A stretch of 64,000 nt of DNA, from NCBI GenBank assembly GCA_000507305.1, contig DF239562.1, forward strand, positions 62,001 to 126,000, given 5' to 3'. Below are positions 63,001 through 64,000 of this stretch, piece by piece (the stretch's first letter is position 1; every line of letters begins with the position of its first letter). Origin of the DNA: Breviolum minutum Mf 1.05b.01 (taxonomy: Eukaryota; Sar; Dinophyceae; Suessiales; Symbiodiniaceae). Below the pieces are notes generated by a model that worked only from the letters and a program-made list of their open reading frames with translations, searched no databases and had not been told where the DNA came from. Made by a program: the position numbers and the translations under genes.

Positions 63001-63166
63001 CGGTGGACTCGTTTCCTGCGAGCGATCTTTCGGCGTACGCGCTGTACACAAAACACGCGGCAAGGAGCAGCGTCAAACGCTGCTTCCAGCGAAAGCGCCT
63101 GAAACCTGAAAGAGCCAAGAGGCGTGATGGCCTACCACCTCCATGCCTAGGAGGAGCTTGCCTCAT
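60079..63166 (-). CDS. Mitochondrial-carrier-family protein with KOW motif, likely plastid-targeted
   Basis: Exon 1, 63166-62661: from MRQAPPRHGGGRP, an Arg-rich start, then a hydrophobic signal core (RLTLLLAACFVYSAYA), an S/T/R/K-rich stretch and a second hydrophobic segment (LSTSLVCLLLALGVSGYI). This fits the bipartite presequence of secondary-plastid algae. Exon 2, 62502-61396: a helical domain (EDIYTEFWASLSSDVMIF, RQFHQALSDFDACV), a KOW-type motif (DEVLVIRGPDKGKMGRV, about 62087-61990), then carrier repeat 1 with TYPLETIKARVQAG (P-x-E-x-x-K/R signature) and repeat 2 (FPGTFLRAPFELLSRQMQTG). Exon 3, from 61042: YSLYDFLHENL and WGAASGALTGLLTNPPDLIL. Exon 4, about 60270-60079: ILDAFVRTSQSIYQTEGVAG, FFQGGAARAVQIGMES, stop TAA. 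Intron 1 is GC-AG and intron 2 fits GC-AG. Six-helix carriers move metabolites across organelle envelopes; the substrate cannot be told. An in-frame ATG at 63259 is an alternative start. Confidence 0.8.
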
Positions 63167-63372
63167 AAGGCATATGGCTGCATTCAATAAGAAACATGAA
63201 GGAACATGGGCGCTAAAGATTGAAGCATTGAGACCCAACGGCTGCAGTTCATGTTTCAAGTTTCAACTTTAAAAGACATGTTGTTTATTGTTGTTTCTGC
63301 AATTGCCGCATATCACCTATGCAGTATGTATCAATAAGATCAATGGCGTTCAAAGCCATCTACTAGAGTAAC

Positions 63373-63729
63373 TCAGCAACTGCTTATGTAGGAGAGATAC
63401 CAACTCTTCACAAGCACAACCACTGGCTCCACAATCAGCTCTTTCACCTGTATGGATCTGACAATCATCTGAACTTGTGGATCAAATTTCAATTTGACAA
63501 ACCTGGGAAGTCCTGGAGCAATGAGTTTAACTTCATCTACAACCACCAGTTCTTCTTTTCCGTCACCCGTCCCACATGTCCAAGCCTTTCGGATTTTCGG
63601 CGGGAGGTTTCTGGAAGTATCTGCACGCCGCCTAGCGTGAAAGCAACCAGATTCTTCCAAAAATTGACAGTGTAATTCGGTAATGGAATAGGTTTTGTCT
63701 TTTGTTTTTTGGGCGGGAAGGATTTTCAT
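63373..63729 (-). CDS. 3'-terminal exon of an unidentified gene (partial)
   Basis: Minus-strand frame ending at a stop at 63373. The last 65 or so residues (ELVVVDEVKLIAPGLPRFVK then LKFDPQVQMIVRSIQVKELI) have strong alternating beta-strand character and coding-like composition. The family is not recognised. It lies about 207 bp upstream of the carrier start on the same strand, so two minus-strand genes are closely spaced head-to-tail. Upstream exons are beyond or near the window edge. Confidence 0.5.
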   Translation of the reverse strand: MKILPAQKTKDKTYSITELHCQFLEESGCFHARRRADTSRNLPPKIRKAWTCGTGDGKEELVVVDEVKLIAPGLPRFVKLKFDPQVQMIVRSIQVKELIVEPVVVLVKSWYLSYISSC

Positions 63730-64000
63730 CCACTTTCAGGAAACACTCTGAAAGTCTGAAAAAATCGGAAATTGATTCTTGCGCTGCAAAAGTCAGACTT
63801 CAACACCGCGTCGCCAAAGGCTAAAGTTCTTTTCGCTCGGCTTGGAGGGTAAAAGGCAGCAGCCCAGTGGCTGGGTGTCATGTGCTACCTTGAAACAGCT
63901 GGGAACTTTCAAAACCAATTGGAAAGGTGGCTGCTAATAGGGTGACCCTGGAGCCACCAGAAACAAACAGCCATGGCAAGGATGAACTGAGTCACCCTTG

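Overview
The window looks like nuclear DNA of a dinoflagellate (Symbiodiniaceae-type or a relative). The reasons: it is intron-rich and repeat-dense; recognisable host exons are tiny and widely spaced; splice acceptors tend to read AG|G, and several donors are GC, with one inferred GA; every recognisable host gene lies on the minus strand, as in dinoflagellate unidirectional gene arrays; and one carrier protein starts with an ER-signal-like presequence, as expected of a secondary-plastid alga. The species call is inference. There are no bacterial features, no CRISPR, and I found no rRNA or tRNA.

Layout. 1-9 kb: intronic or intergenic DNA full of short terminal-inverted-repeat (foldback/MITE-like) elements, with one WD40 exon near 4.7 kb. 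9.4-13.4 kb: exons of an alpha/beta-hydrolase of the esterase/PHB-depolymerase type. 14-23.8 kb: mostly repeats, one WD40 exon near 21.05 kb and a possible decayed copia fragment. 23.8-27.5 kb: a Penelope-like retroelement on the plus strand, bounded by two 207-bp direct repeats that are identical by eye. 27.9-37.5 kb: a multi-ORF LINE-like retroelement on the minus strand. 39.2-46.2 kb: a ubiquilin/Dsk2 gene. 47.4-53.4 kb: several convincing minus-strand exons of one or more genes I cannot name. 53.7-57.6 kb: a pyruvate/branched-chain dehydrogenase-kinase-family gene. 60.1-63.2 kb: a mitochondrial-carrier-family protein with a KOW motif and a likely plastid presequence. 63.4-63.7 kb: the last exon of a further minus-strand gene.

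The two retroelements are the most interesting part. In the Penelope-like element, ORF1 and the RT ORF share one frame and are separated by a single TGA in the context TGA-CTA-G, a classic readthrough context. Both of its terminal repeats carry a hammerhead-ribozyme-like core. The LINE-like element has a coiled-coil ORF1, two extra ORFs with hydrophobic segments, and a 1975-aa polyprotein ordered RNase H - APE endonuclease - RT - two C2H2 fingers - a methyltransferase-like domain with a GPPCETWS motif. An N-terminal RNase H and a C-terminal methyltransferase-like domain are both atypical for LINEs.

The host genes do not form an operon or a pathway. Proteostasis (ubiquilin), metabolic regulation (dehydrogenase kinase), organelle transport (carrier) and an esterase simply share orientation. 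Exon ends given to the base were derived by eye from reading frame plus splice dinucleotides; other exon limits are approximate.
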